A DNA stretch of 64,000 nucleotides from Opitutaceae bacterium. Its GTDB lineage: Bacteria > Verrucomicrobiota > Verrucomicrobiia > Opitutales > Opitutaceae. The stretch covers positions 62,001-126,000 of the forward strand of contig JADJTK010000016.1 of assembly GCA_016711225.1 (NCBI GenBank), written 5' to 3'. The position numbers were made by a program, and so were the translations under genes. Of the stretch, positions 6,018 through 13,857 are shown one piece after another (the stretch's first letter is position 1; every line of letters begins with the position of its first letter). The notes beneath the pieces are model-generated. The model was not told the origin of the DNA and made no database searches. It saw nothing but the letters and a program-made list of their open reading frames with translations.

Positions 6018-7925
6018 GTGCGCCCGACATGACCGTGAACCAAGAAGTGAAAGTCTTCGATGTGAGAATCCAAACACAAAGCATTAGACGAAAGCAACTG
6101 CGACGCCGCGAGGCGCCGTGGGAAGGAAGCTGGAGTCAAAACGGCGAGCCCACGAACAGAAACGTGCTCTGAGGCCGGCGACATGGACAAGTTGGCACCA
6201 CACAACGCAATCCAGGATTCAGTGTCGCAGGTAAAGCACGGGGTTGTGCCGGGAAGGTTCACGGCCTTACTCGGGGAGACCTGCCCGACAGGCGCCGCGC
6301 GGCGAGCGCGGAGCACCGATGACGACAACGCCGTCGGGGAGCGGGCAGGAGTCAGCCGAGGTCGTAGTAGTGCCGGACACGAGCCGGGAGTAGAGCGCCG
6401 GAGCCCAGGGCCGGACTCGAATGGACCGGAGGGTCTCACGCAGGCACGAAGGACCAAACTGGTTGGGACCGCGGAGACCGCGGCGTCCTTGCCACCGACG
6501 TTGAAGCCGACCGGCGGAGTCGGAGGGCAGCGGACGCCAGCGGCGGAGAAAGACCGCGATCAGGAGGAGCGATGGCAGCGTATCTGGAGCTCGGAGAACC
6601 TGAATGCCGCCTGGCGTAAGGTCCGGGCCAACGGCGGGGCGGGCGGCGTCGACGGGATGTCGATTGCCGCTTTCCCGGCGTTTCTGAAGCTCCATGGGGA
6701 GCGGATACGCAAAGCCCTGCAGGAGGGGCGGTACGAACCGTCGCCGCTGCTACGGTCGTTTATCGCCAAGAAGGACGGGGGCCAGCGACCGCTGGGCATC
6801 CCGACGGTGCTGGACCGACTCATCCAGCAAGCCCTCGCCCAAGAACTGGGCGGGGTGTTCGAGGAGACGTTCAGTGAGCATAGCTACGCCTACCGGCCCG
6901 GCCGCAACCCGCATCAAGCGGTGCGCTCGATCCGCAAATGTATCGCTGATGGACTCAGCGATGCGGTGGACTGCGATCTGAAAGGTTTCTTTGATCACGT
7001 GGATCACGACCGGCTCATGAGGCTGGTGGCCGCGCAGGTTCGGGATGTGCGCATCCTGCGCCTGATTGGCCGCTTCCTGCGGGCTGGGGTGGTGCTACCC
7101 GATGGCAAGCGCGAGCCAACGCTGCGGGGCGTGCCCCAAGGCGGACCGCTCTCGCCGCTGTTGGCCAACATCGCCCTGACTCCGCTGGACCGGGAACTGG
7201 AGAAACGAGGCCTGCGCTTTGCGCGCTACGCCGACGACTTCCTGATCCTGGTGCGTACCCGCGTCGCAGCGAAGCGGGTGATGGCCGCCGTGGTTCGGTT
7301 TGTGGAAGGAAAGCTCAAGCTGCTCGTCAATGCGGCCAAGAGTCGCGTGGCGCCCTTGGCGCACTGTACGTTCCTGGGTTTCCGGTTCTCCCGCGGAGAG
7401 ATCCGCTGGAGCCACGAGGCCGGGGAGCGTTTTGTCACGGAAGTCCGGTCACTGACCGGGCGCACGTGGAGTGTGTCGATGGAAGAGCGACTGCTGGCTC
7501 TGCGGCGCTATATGACCGGTTGGATCAACTACTACCGGTTGGGGCGCAACTACGCGGAGGTGCAAGCGCTCGACCGCTGGGTGCGCCGGCGGGTGCGGCA
7601 GTGCTATTGGAAGCAATGGAAGCGCCCACGCTGTCGGCGGAGGAATCTGCTGCGGTTGGGCGCCGATCCAGAGCAAGTGCATCTGTGCAGCCGGTCCCGC
7701 AAGGGCTGCTGGCGCATGAGCACCAACTCCATCGTGCAAGCCGCACTCACCAACGAGTGGCTGAAGGAACAAGGAGTCGTCTCCCTGCAGGAGGCCTGGC
7801 TCGCCTACCATTATCCGCAAAGGCGCCGCACGCGTCGATGAATGATGGAGACTGGAATCGCCCGGTACGGACCCGTACGCCGGGTGGTGTGGGGGCCGGC
7901 GGCTAACTACCGCCGGCTACCCGAT
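6018..7925 (+). mobile_element. Full-length group IIC-attC intron (1908 nt)
   Basis: Starts GTGCGCCC (GUGYG consensus) and ends CTACCCGAT, with boundaries fixed by comparison with empty attC ends. It encodes a reverse transcriptase/maturase. Domain V contains the GGTACGGACCCGTACGCCGG hairpin, and a short domain-VI-like stem (CCGGCGG/CCGCCGG) follows. Known: group IIC-attC introns recognise the folded attC bottom strand and lie opposite to cassette orientation, as here. It is the only copy that could be autonomous and is the likely source of activity for the shortened copies in this window. Confidence 0.92.
6183..7841 (+). CDS. ltrA: Group II intron reverse transcriptase/maturase
   Basis: 552 aa as opened at ATG 6183. 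The retroviral-type RT domain runs from about residue 125 to 400, with the catalytic YADD at residues 349-352 (FARYADDFLIL), GVPQGGPLSPLLAN before it and the maturase X domain after it (MTGWINYYRLGRNYAEVQ, conserved in class C proteins). No HNH endonuclease domain follows, typical of class C. The first 120 residues are low-complexity and overlap ribozyme sequence, so the true start may be further down (for example a TTG near 6492). The protein assists splicing and reverse-splices the RNA into attC DNA. Confidence 0.9.
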   Translation: MDKLAPHNAIQDSVSQVKHGVVPGRFTALLGETCPTGAARRARSTDDDNAVGERAGVSRGRSSAGHEPGVERRSPGPDSNGPEGLTQARRTKLVGTAETAASLPPTLKPTGGVGGQRTPAAEKDRDQEERWQRIWSSENLNAAWRKVRANGGAGGVDGMSIAAFPAFLKLHGERIRKALQEGRYEPSPLLRSFIAKKDGGQRPLGIPTVLDRLIQQALAQELGGVFEETFSEHSYAYRPGRNPHQAVRSIRKCIADGLSDAVDCDLKGFFDHVDHDRLMRLVAAQVRDVRILRLIGRFLRAGVVLPDGKREPTLRGVPQGGPLSPLLANIALTPLDRELEKRGLRFARYADDFLILVRTRVAAKRVMAAVVRFVEGKLKLLVNAAKSRVAPLAHCTFLGFRFSRGEIRWSHEAGERFVTEVRSLTGRTWSVSMEERLLALRRYMTGWINYYRLGRNYAEVQALDRWVRRRVRQCYWKQWKRPRCRRRNLLRLGADPEQVHLCSRSRKGCWRMSTNSIVQAALTNEWLKEQGVVSLQEAWLAYHYPQRRRTRR

Positions 7926-7944
7926 TGGCCCGGTTTTCTTCATT

Positions 7945-8187
7945 CTATTTGAACCAGTAGCGGTTCTGAGTGCGGTCGTAGAGCACGCCCCAAACCGACT
8001 TCAGCGATTCCTGGACTTCCACTGGTGAGATCCCGACAGCCGGCGCAACTTTTTCTGGGTTTAGCAGACCCCGGGCAATGCAGACGCATATGGCACGCTG
8101 CATCGCGGTCCTCGTGGACCAATCCTCGACGACGCGATTCAGGAAGGCTTCTTCTTCCGGACTTGGGGCTGGCAATGTTGCGTTCAT
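7945..8187 (-). CDS. Small helical protein of unknown function, cassette gene (80 aa)
   Basis: From ATG 8187: MNATLPAPSPEEEAFLNRVV, followed by an arginine/alanine-rich middle and a segment (PEKVAPAVGISPVEVQESLK) that could form a helix-turn-helix or similar small bundle. It ends NRYWFK before the attC that holds the full-length intron. A TTG four codons upstream overlaps the attC core and is less likely. No DNA-binding family is confidently matched; function unknown. Confidence 0.6.
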   Translation of the reverse strand: MNATLPAPSPEEEAFLNRVVEDWSTRTAMQRAICVCIARGLLNPEKVAPAVGISPVEVQESLKSVWGVLYDRTQNRYWFK

Positions 8188-8193
8188 TCTTTC

Positions 8194-8283
8194 GGCCAAC
8201 GTTTCAGCTCAGCCACGACGAATCGCGGACATTGATTGAAAGACGGGCATCATAGAGTCGTTGGATGTGGCGACTGGTTAGGC
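8194..8283. repeat. attC site (intact, 90 bp)
   Basis: Left core GGCCAAC (8194-8200), arm TCAGCCACGACGAATCGCGG, spacer TTGATTGAAAGACGGGC, partner arm GAGTCGTTGGATGTGGC and right core GTTAGGC (8277-8283). Very similar sites occur at 11424-11506 and 13424-13513. It belongs to the cassette gene at 8278-8574, whose TAA stop lies in this right core. Confidence 0.88.
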
Positions 8284-8574
8284 TTCTTTTTCTCTTTGAA
8301 CCACATCTTCATCAAGCGCAGTAAACATTATATCGCCGACCGGGGCATATCGAGGATCATTGTGGGCTAGCGGGTTTTCGCCAATCCACTGAACTGCCAC
8401 CTGCGTTGCATCGATAATCTTCTCTTTCTTCACCCACGAAACGAAATCCGCATCAAGATCGAGGTGCTCGTACGTGTCACCGAGCATGACGATACGACCC
8501 TCCTTCGGACCGAGGTGGATAGGAATGATCACAATGTCCCCGAGCTTGGCCACGCTGCCATCGTGATATTTCAT
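8278..8574 (-). CDS. Small conserved cassette protein (98 aa)
   Basis: Starting at ATG 8574 the protein reads MKYHDGSVAKLGDIVIIPIH, then beta-rich sequence with acidic turns. The opening (YxDGxxxxLGD) resembles small SH3-like barrel proteins often found next to toxins or in integrons, but no confident family can be named. The ATG lies 12 nt from the attC core at 8587. An upstream GTG within the attC is rejected. The stop is TAA in the GCCTAAC of its own attC right core (reverse strand). Confidence 0.65.
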   Translation of the reverse strand: MKYHDGSVAKLGDIVIIPIHLGPKEGRIVMLGDTYEHLDLDADFVSWVKKEKIIDATQVAVQWIGENPLAHNDPRYAPVGDIMFTALDEDVVQREKEA

Positions 8575-8586
8575 GAGCAATTTCTC

Positions 8587-8676
8587 GCCTAACGTCACAG
8601 GTGTGCCATGCCGGATACCGGACGGCGATTGGAAAATGGGCGTGATCCCGGCATTGGCACTGGTGTCTTGTTAGGC
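8587..8676. repeat. attC site (intact, 90 bp)
   Basis: Left core GCCTAAC (8587-8593), arm AGGTGTGCCATGCCGGATACC, GCGATTGGAAAATGGGC spacer, partner arm CCCGGCATTGGCACTGG and right core GTTAGGC (8670-8676). It belongs to the cassette gene at 8671-8970 and provides its stop codon. Confidence 0.9.
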
Positions 8677-8970
8677 TTTCTGCGCTGGGAATAGAGCTTC
8701 GCGGACTTCACCTTCGAATCGACGGATGACTCTGAAATGCGCGTCGCCGTCTCTGAATGCGACAAGGAACTCTTCCCCATCCTTCGCCGTATTCTCGGCC
8801 CAATCCAACACGATGGTACGAATATTCTCTTCCTCTTCCTTTGGGATGCCCTGAAGGGCGTGAATCTTCATGCTTTCCTTGTCAGGCAGGCAAAGTGTGG
8901 GGATATAGTCTTCGAACGGTGTGTCCGCTAGCACACCATAAGTGAGATCAGCGAAATCAATGATTTCCAT
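8671..8970 (-). CDS. Acidic soluble protein of unknown function, cassette gene (99 aa)
   Basis: Starts MEIIDFADLTYGVLADTPFE, strongly acidic in the middle (PKEEEENIRTIVLDWAENTA) and ends in a basic-aromatic strand (FLVAFRDGDAHFRVIRRFEG). No signal peptide or membrane segment. The size and charge would suit a small immunity or regulatory protein, but that is inference only. ATG 8970 is 4 nt from the attC core at 8975. The stop TAA lies in the R'' core at 8671-8676. Confidence 0.65.
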   Translation of the reverse strand: MEIIDFADLTYGVLADTPFEDYIPTLCLPDKESMKIHALQGIPKEEEENIRTIVLDWAENTAKDGEEFLVAFRDGDAHFRVIRRFEGEVREALFPAQKA

Positions 8971-8974
8971 TTTT

Positions 8975-9065
8975 GCCTAACGATTCAGGTGTGCCATGCC
9001 GGGCGGCTGGCGGTGATTTGAAACCGGGCACTTTCCCCGGCATTGGTACTGGTGGCTGGTTAGCC
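8975..9065. repeat. attC site (intact, 91 bp)
   Basis: Left core GCCTAAC (8975-8981), arm CAGGTGTGCCATGCCGGGCG, spacer GTGATTTGAAACCGGGCAC, partner arm CCCCGGCATTGGTACTGG and right core GTTAGCC (9059-9065). It is closely related to the site at 8587-8676. It belongs to the DUF4304 cassette. Confidence 0.9.
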
Positions 9066-9716
9066 ATCTTTCCCGAATTGAGCTTCAATGGAGGAAACGA
9101 ATTCCACAAAACCCTTGTGCCCTCTGGCACAATCTTTCGCCTTCCGCATCAAGGAGAGGTACTGCTCAGTATCTTCGCAATGCCGGTAAACTAAAGCAGC
9201 CTCCAACGCACTGCGTTCCTCATTCTGAAACGGGAAATACCGGTGGGCGCAGTAATAGGCCAAGGCCTGGCGGTACGAAGTAAACTGATCAAGAAATGGG
9301 ATTCCTTTCCTTTCGAGGAGTGCGGCAATCTCACAACCGATCCGATTATATGGCTGCTCAATGAGCCACCATGACTGCGCAGTCTCTTCTTCATCGCGAA
9401 CTAGGCACTCTCTGATCTGACAATCATAGTCTTGGTAGAACTTCTTCTCTTCACACTTATCCGCATCCTTGCGAACGCATGGAAGTGTCACCCCGAGATC
9501 CACGGCAAACCTACCATAAAGACTCTCGCGCAATCCTGGGATAACATAGTAGCCGACAGGAAACTGCCCCATCTGAAAAGAGACCACTTGGGTCATGCGA
9601 TCCTCGCGTTCGCGATTGAACGCCCGGCCAGACTTTCGAAATCCCAGCGTCTTCAAATATGCCGCTACCACACTTTGGATCGCGTCCATTCCTGCGGCTG
9701 TTTTTGACTTTGGCAT
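9060..9716 (-). CDS. DUF4304-family protein, cassette gene (218 aa)
   Basis: The N-terminal half (YLKTLGFRKSGRAFNRERED, then VVSFQMGQF) fits the DUF4304 pattern of a polar helix, a G-F-x-K-x-G-R-x-F turn and strands carrying FQxxxxP. The C-terminal half is helical with several Cys residues. DUF4304 proteins are widespread, cytosolic and uncharacterised; some lie beside toxin-immunity genes. ATG 9716 is about 9 nt from the divergent attC core near 9726. The stop is in the attC right core (GGC TAA C on the reverse strand). Confidence 0.75.
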   Translation of the reverse strand: MPKSKTAAGMDAIQSVVAAYLKTLGFRKSGRAFNREREDRMTQVVSFQMGQFPVGYYVIPGLRESLYGRFAVDLGVTLPCVRKDADKCEEKKFYQDYDCQIRECLVRDEEETAQSWWLIEQPYNRIGCEIAALLERKGIPFLDQFTSYRQALAYYCAHRYFPFQNEERSALEAALVYRHCEDTEQYLSLMRKAKDCARGHKGFVEFVSSIEAQFGKDG

Positions 9717-9723
9717 TGGTTGC

Positions 9724-9763
9724 TTGGGCTAGACACTATAGATGCGTGAAACGGTCGCTGGCA
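9724..9763. repeat. Left part of a divergent attC site
   Basis: GGGCTAGACACTATAGATG and the next 21 nt match the site at 992-1031 with few changes, then the similarity stops where the IS110-type element begins. The core would be GCTAGAC instead of the standard GCCTAAC. It marks the boundary upstream of the DUF4304 cassette. Confidence 0.5.
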
Positions 9764-11423
9764 AAAGAAGGTGCTGGTCCCCAAGGACGCGGGTTGCTCG
9801 CGAAAAACGAGCCGAGCCGCATGGTGGAGGCGTCTAGCGTAACCACCAAGAAAGGAGACCAGCACATGAAAAAGCACGATAGGTTCATCGGCCTAGATGT
9901 CCACAAAGATACCACTGTCATCGCCGTGGCCGAAGCCGGTCGCGACGGCGAAGTCCGCCAGTTCGGCACGATCAGCTCCGACCTGCACGCCCTGGAGCGC
10001 GCGCTCACCAAGCTACGCGCCGACGGCGCCACCCTGCACGTGGCCTACGAGGCCGGCCCCACCGGCTTTGTGGTTGAGCGACACCTGCGCACCATGGGCA
10101 TCGACTGCTTGGTTGTGGCGCCCTCGAAGATGCCCCTGCCCGCCGGTAAGCGCCAGAAGAACGACCGCCGGGATGCCGAGTTGCTGGCGCGGCTGGTGCG
10201 CGCCGGCGACCTCACCGCCATCAATGTGCCCGACGATGTCGACGAATCCATTCGCGACCTGGGTCGCGCCCGCACCGACGCCGTCGAGGATCTCAGGCGC
10301 GCCAAGCAGCGGCTCAAATCCTTTCTTTTGCGTCTGGGCTACCACTACAAGGGCACGGCCAACTGGAGCGAGGCCCACCTGCGTTACCTGCGCGCACTGA
10401 CCATGCCCTGGCCGCTCACAAGGCCGTGCTGCAGGAGTATCTGTTGGCCTTCGAGCAATGCACCAAGAGGGTCGAACGGCTCGATGACCTGCTCGCGGTC
10501 CAGGTGCCCCAATGGAGCCGGTATCCATCCGTCAAGGCTCTGATGAACCTGCGCGGCTTCCAGCTCACCGCCGCCACCGTACTGGTGGCCGAGACCGGCG
10601 ACATCCGCCGCTTCAAACATCCGCGCGGCTACATGGCCTTCCTCGGCTTGGTGCCTCGCGAGGAGACCACCGGCAACTCTCGTCACCTAGGCCCGATTAC
10701 CAAGGCCGGCAACGGCCACGCGCGCTGGATGCTCATCGAGACGGTGCAGTGCGCCCTCAATGTACCCAAGGTATCCGCCGAACTCAGCACGCGCCAGGTG
10801 GGCCAACCCATCGACCGCCGTGACCTGGCGTGGACGGCCCAGGTCCGGCTGCACAAGCGCGGCCGAGCCCTCCTGGCCCGCGGCCTGATGAAACCCAAGA
10901 TCATCGTCGCCCTCGCCCGGGAGATGGCCGGCTTTGTCTGGGCCATGCTCCACCAGGTACCCGCCCTCGCGGCAACGCCGCAACCGGGCGGGCCGGGCCT
11001 GCGACGAGCTTAGGAGGGCCCATTCTCGGCCCGGCCCGCCCGGAGCCCGCGTCATCGGTTTTCACCTTCAACCTTCAACGTTCTTTCTCATCGCCGCCGC
11101 GCCAAAGGCGGCAGCCTACAACGTCCGGTTCACCCGGCCCATGCACGTAAGCGTTGCGAACAGGCGCTGCCCCTAGGACGGCGCCCAGGTTCGAGCCTAG
11201 AGAGTGCGGGCACGACGGTATCTGTTCCTGCGGTTGTGATCCGCGTATTTCAGCTCGCTCACGGGGCCTTGGCCCCAGGGGATAAGCATCCCAGATGACG
11301 TCGCCCTGTTTGTTCGGACCGGACGTTGTTCGCTGCCGCCACCGCGGCGGAGTTCACCCCTCTCCGCCTCACCACCCGAGACGGACCAGTTTTCTATTAT
11401 CCGCAGTTGACTCCACGCATCTA
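9764..11423 (+). mobile_element. IS110-family element, copy 1 (ends not resolved)
   Basis: Contains a frameshifted IS110-family transposase at 9866-11013. The left boundary is placed where similarity to the other divergent attC ends. The right end cannot be fixed; 11014-11423 has no gene and includes a perfect GGGGCC-TT-GGCCCC hairpin at 11263-11276. The leader before the transposase is about 100 nt, much shorter than in the second element, so it belongs to a different IS110 lineage. Confidence 0.6.
9866..11013 (+). pseudogene. IS110-family transposase, frameshifted
   Basis: The first frame (9866 to about 10400) holds the DEDD RuvC-like domain: FIGLDVHKDTT, YEAGPTG, then KNDRRDAELLARL with the paired acidic residues. 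The second frame (about 10400-11013) holds the C-terminal transposase_20 half with its catalytic-serine region (ALMNLRGFQLTAATVLVAET) and RYxxxxGLVPxEETTG-like signature. One base appears lost near 10394-10405, joining RYLRAL to HALAAHKAVLQEYL. A good Shine-Dalgarno (AAGGAG) precedes ATG 9866. If the shift is real the protein is dead; if it is an assembly error this is an intact element. Confidence 0.85.
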
Positions 11424-11517
11424 TATCAACGCTTCAGCTCAGCCACGACGAATCGCGGACGTTGATTGGAAATCGGGCATTATAGAGTCGTTGGATGTGG
11501 CGACTGTATTGGATGAC

Positions 11518-11584
11518 CGCAGTTATTCATGCCGTTCCCGTGGACGCCAGGAAAACGGGAGCGGGAACGGGGTGAATAACTGCG
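11518..11584 (+). ncRNA. Candidate bridge-RNA structure in the IS110 left end
   Basis: Two 23-nt arms (11518-11540 and 11562-11584), beginning CGCAGTTATTCA and ending TGAATAACTGCG, pair with two mismatches around a 21-nt loop. The hairpin lies 11 nt inside the left end of the element and upstream of the transposase. Known: IS110-group elements transcribe a structured RNA from this region that base-pairs with donor and target DNA. Inferred: this hairpin is part of such an RNA, or a strong subterminal structure. Guide loops have not been matched to target here. Confidence 0.4.
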
Positions 11585-11792
11585 TCGAGGCCGACTCGCG
11601 CCGCTCACATTTCCGCACACTTTGCTGGCCGGTCGTGGAACGAACCTGTGGTGTAATTCGCTCGAAGAATACGAACCAAAATCTCGCCCACGGCCGGTCA
11701 GCCAGGGGTTCGGCCATGCACACTCAGGATCCGACGTTACCACGTCTCGAACAATACAGCCTGCAGCCCGGCCCCGCCAAACCCAAAACGCC

Positions 11793-13049
11793 ATGAACAC
11801 CGCCGATTATGCCGCCAAGCTCGCTCTGGATTGGGGCGAGGACAATCACGCCTTCGTGCTGCAGATGCAGGGAGGCTCGAGAGAGAAGGGCACCATTCCC
11901 GCCTACGCCGAGGTCTTCCACCGTTGGCTCGACGAGCTGGGCAAGCGCTGCGCCGGCCGACCGATCGCCGTTGTGGTCGAAGCCGGCCGCAATGCCGTTG
12001 TCCACGCCTTGTTCGAACATCCCTCGCTGACGGTCTTCCCGGTCCATCCCGCGGCCAGCAAACGCTTCCGCAAGGCGTTGATCCCGTCCGGGGCCAAGGA
12101 TGACATTCCCGACGCCGACTTGCTGCTCACGCTCTTCGAGCATCATCACGATCTGTTGCGGCCGCTCATCGTCGACACCCAAGCCACCCGGCGCCTCGAA
12201 CTGCTGGTGATCGCCCGCCGCGATGCCGTGGACCTGCGCACGCTCTTGTCCAATCAACTTAACAGCGCGCTCAAGACCTATTTCCCGCAGGCGCTGGATC
12301 TGTTCGGCGACGAAATCTATACCCCGCTGCCGTTGGACTTCCTCACCCGATGGCCCTCGCTGGCCACCGCCCAGGCCGCGCGGCCCGCGACCTTGCGGCA
12401 GTTCTACCACGCCCACAACTCGCGCCGGCCCGCGTTGATCGAGGAACGCTTGGCCGTGCTGCATACCACCCGGCCCTTGACCACCGACGACGCCGTCATC
12501 GAGGTCGGTATCCTGCACACGCGCATGCTCGTGGCCCAACTGCGCCCGCTCCAGAAAGCGATCGAGAGCTTTGAGGAGCGCATCGCCGAGGCGTTTGCGG
12601 CCCATCCCGACAGAGCGCTCTTCTGCAATCTCCCCGCCGCAGGCCCGGCGCTGGCGCCGCGCTTGCTGGTGGCCTTCGGGTCCAATCGCGCCCGCTATCC
12701 CTCTGCCTCAAGTCTGCAAAAGTACGCCGGTGTTGCACCCGTGCGTGAGAAGAGCGGACGCCAGATGTGGACCCACTGGCGGTGGAATTGCCCAAAGTTT
12801 CTGCGACAAAGCTTTGTGGAGTGGGCGGGGTGTACCATCCCGAAGGTCGCCTGGGCCAAGACCTACTATCGCCGACAAGAAGCCCGTGGCGTCGGCCACC
12901 AGGCCATCCTTCGCGGGCTCGCTTTCAAGTGGATCCGTATCCTCTGGCGGTGCTGGCAGGACCGCGTTCCCTACGATGAAAACCGCTATATCGAGGCGCT
13001 CACCCGCCACCATTCCCCCGACCTTGGCCCATGCCTATTTTCCCGCTAA
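11793..13049 (+). CDS. IS110-family transposase (418 aa)
   Basis: From ATG 11793: an N-terminal RuvC-like DEDD domain (LALDWGEDNHAFVLQ, VVVEAGRNAVVHAL, then AKDDIPDADLLL with paired Asp residues), a long helical middle, and the C-terminal transposase_20 half (LPAAGPALAPRLLVAFGSNR, then KYAGVAPVREKSG). Known: these recombinases cut and join through a serine in the C-terminal domain together with the DEDD domain, guided by an RNA. The reading frame is intact, and the longer version from 11622 lies in the presumed guide-RNA region, so the later ATG is preferred. Confidence 0.9.
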   Translation: MNTADYAAKLALDWGEDNHAFVLQMQGGSREKGTIPAYAEVFHRWLDELGKRCAGRPIAVVVEAGRNAVVHALFEHPSLTVFPVHPAASKRFRKALIPSGAKDDIPDADLLLTLFEHHHDLLRPLIVDTQATRRLELLVIARRDAVDLRTLLSNQLNSALKTYFPQALDLFGDEIYTPLPLDFLTRWPSLATAQAARPATLRQFYHAHNSRRPALIEERLAVLHTTRPLTTDDAVIEVGILHTRMLVAQLRPLQKAIESFEERIAEAFAAHPDRALFCNLPAAGPALAPRLLVAFGSNRARYPSASSLQKYAGVAPVREKSGRQMWTHWRWNCPKFLRQSFVEWAGCTIPKVAWAKTYYRRQEARGVGHQAILRGLAFKWIRILWRCWQDRVPYDENRYIEALTRHHSPDLGPCLFSR

Positions 13050-13080
13050 TTTCTCTTGCGCGGTTGGCCTCAGGCATTGG

Positions 13081-13416
13081 TTAGGCCGGGGTTTCAGAGA
13101 CTCGGTAGGCCAACCCAAACCCGCGCTCGCGGACGAACTCCTCGGCACGGGCGAGAAAGACGAACGCATCTCCAGCCGGAGGCGGATACCGAAAGATGAT
13201 CAGGATCTTCATCTTCTTTTCTTTCGCTGCGGGATATTCGCGGAATACGTCTCCGGACTCCAGAAAATCGAGATACGAATTGATCTTCTCTTGCAGCGCC
13301 CTGAGGTGCGCTACGACATCAGACCAATCTCGCTGATCGGCAATCGTGAGATCCACGTCACCGGTCGCACGCTCGGTGCCAATCGCGTCGACGATTTTTG
13401 GGTGATCGATACTCAT
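13081..13416 (-). CDS. DUF6572-family protein, cassette gene (111 aa)
   Basis: The opening MSIDHPKIVDAIGTERATGD, followed by VDLTIADQRDW, the LQEKINSYLDFLESGD helix and a closing KILIIFRYPPPAGDAFVFLA strand, matches the DUF6572 pattern. The family is cytosolic and uncharacterised. ATG 13416 is 7 nt from the attC core at 13424. The stop TAA is the one in the R'' core (GCC TAA C on the reverse strand) at 13080-13087, the core used as insertion point by the IS110 element. Confidence 0.8.
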   Translation of the reverse strand: MSIDHPKIVDAIGTERATGDVDLTIADQRDWSDVVAHLRALQEKINSYLDFLESGDVFREYPAAKEKKMKILIIFRYPPPAGDAFVFLARAEEFVRERGFGLAYRVSETPA

Positions 13417-13423
13417 TCTTTCT

Positions 13424-13513
13424 GCCTAACGCATCAGCTCAGCCACGACGAACCGCGGACTTTGATTGGAAAACGGGCATCGTAGAGTCGTTGGATGTGG
13501 CGTCTGGTTCGGC
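13424..13513. repeat. attC site (intact, 90 bp)
   Basis: Left core GCCTAAC (13424-13430), arm CATCAGCTCAGCCACGACGA, TTGATTGGAAAACGGGC spacer, partner arm GAGTCGTTGGATGTGGC and right core GTTCGGC (13507-13513). It belongs to the integrase-proximal cassette. The TCGGC end matches the right side of two intron-interrupted sites. Confidence 0.9.
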
Positions 13514-13524
13514 ATTCATTTTGT

Positions 13525-13851
13525 CTACTGTAAGAAGTTCGCATACCATCGACCATCACCCTTGCGCATCGGGACGCACGCAATCTTCCCTTCGCGATTT
13601 GTGACTGCGAGTTCGACGTAGGTCCAACTCGCTTCACCACTGGAGATCATCGTGACTCCACTCCCACAGAACTCGCGACAGCGCTTCTCTTCTTCTCCGA
13701 ATCGGGACTCGAACAGCGGCTCTTTCTTCTCGATCCAGCTGACCAGAGCAATCTTCGCGTCGCCGATGACGTGCCGCTGATAAGAGGCCTCGCCGGCCAC
13801 TCCCAGTACCGCGATACCCAGCGCAACGAGAGCTAGCTTTGCGAGCTTCAT
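13525..13851 (-). CDS. Exported small protein, integrase-proximal cassette gene (108 aa)
   Basis: An N-terminal signal peptide or anchor (MKLAKLALVALGIAVLGVAG), then an acidic domain with a CREFCGSG motif (two Cys three residues apart) and a C-terminal strand pair. No family recognised. It is the cassette closest to the integrase, so it should be the most recently inserted and the best expressed from any promoter near intI. ATG 13851 lies 6 nt from the attI/attC junction core GCCGAAC (13858-13864). Confidence 0.65.
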   Translation of the reverse strand: MKLAKLALVALGIAVLGVAGEASYQRHVIGDAKIALVSWIEKKEPLFESRFGEEEKRCREFCGSGVTMISSGEASWTYVELAVTNREGKIACVPMRKGDGRWYANFLQ

Positions 13852-13857
13852 ACTTTT

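Larger units (their letters stand above)
5933..7930. repeat. attC site interrupted by the full-length intron
   Basis: Left core GGCGAAC (5933-5939), arm GGGACGCCGGGCCTCCGG and its partner CCCCGGCGTTCCC, ending CTGGT at 6017. The right core continues as TGGCC at 7926-7930. Splicing or intron loss would restore CTGGTTGGCC. It belongs to the cassette gene at 7945-8187. Confidence 0.75.
11507..13079 (+). mobile_element. IS110-family element, copy 2, inserted at the attC R'' core
   Basis: Boundaries are fixed by the empty-site comparison GCGACTG/GTTAGGC. The dinucleotide TG occurs at both junctions (ACTG at the left, ATTG at the right), as expected for the shared core of IS110-type insertion. The element has a 286-nt non-coding left end, one intact transposase gene and only about 30 nt after the stop. 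There are no terminal inverted repeats. The long left end is where IS110-group elements encode their guide (bridge) RNA. Confidence 0.85.
11424..13087. repeat. attC site interrupted by an IS110-family element
   Basis: Left core TATCAAC (11424-11430), arm CTTCAGCTCAGCCACGACGA, GTTGATTGGAAATCGGGC spacer and partner arm GAGTCGTTGGATGTGGCGACTG ending at 11506. The right core GTTAGGCC is at 13080-13087. Joined, the sequence is identical in form to the intact site at 8194-8283. It belongs to the DUF6572 cassette. Confidence 0.85.

Noticed and set aside
11014..11423. A cassette gene between the two IS110 elements
   Set aside because: No minus-strand ORF of reasonable length starts near the attC core at 11424, and no attC right core was identified. 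Left as element end or spacer.
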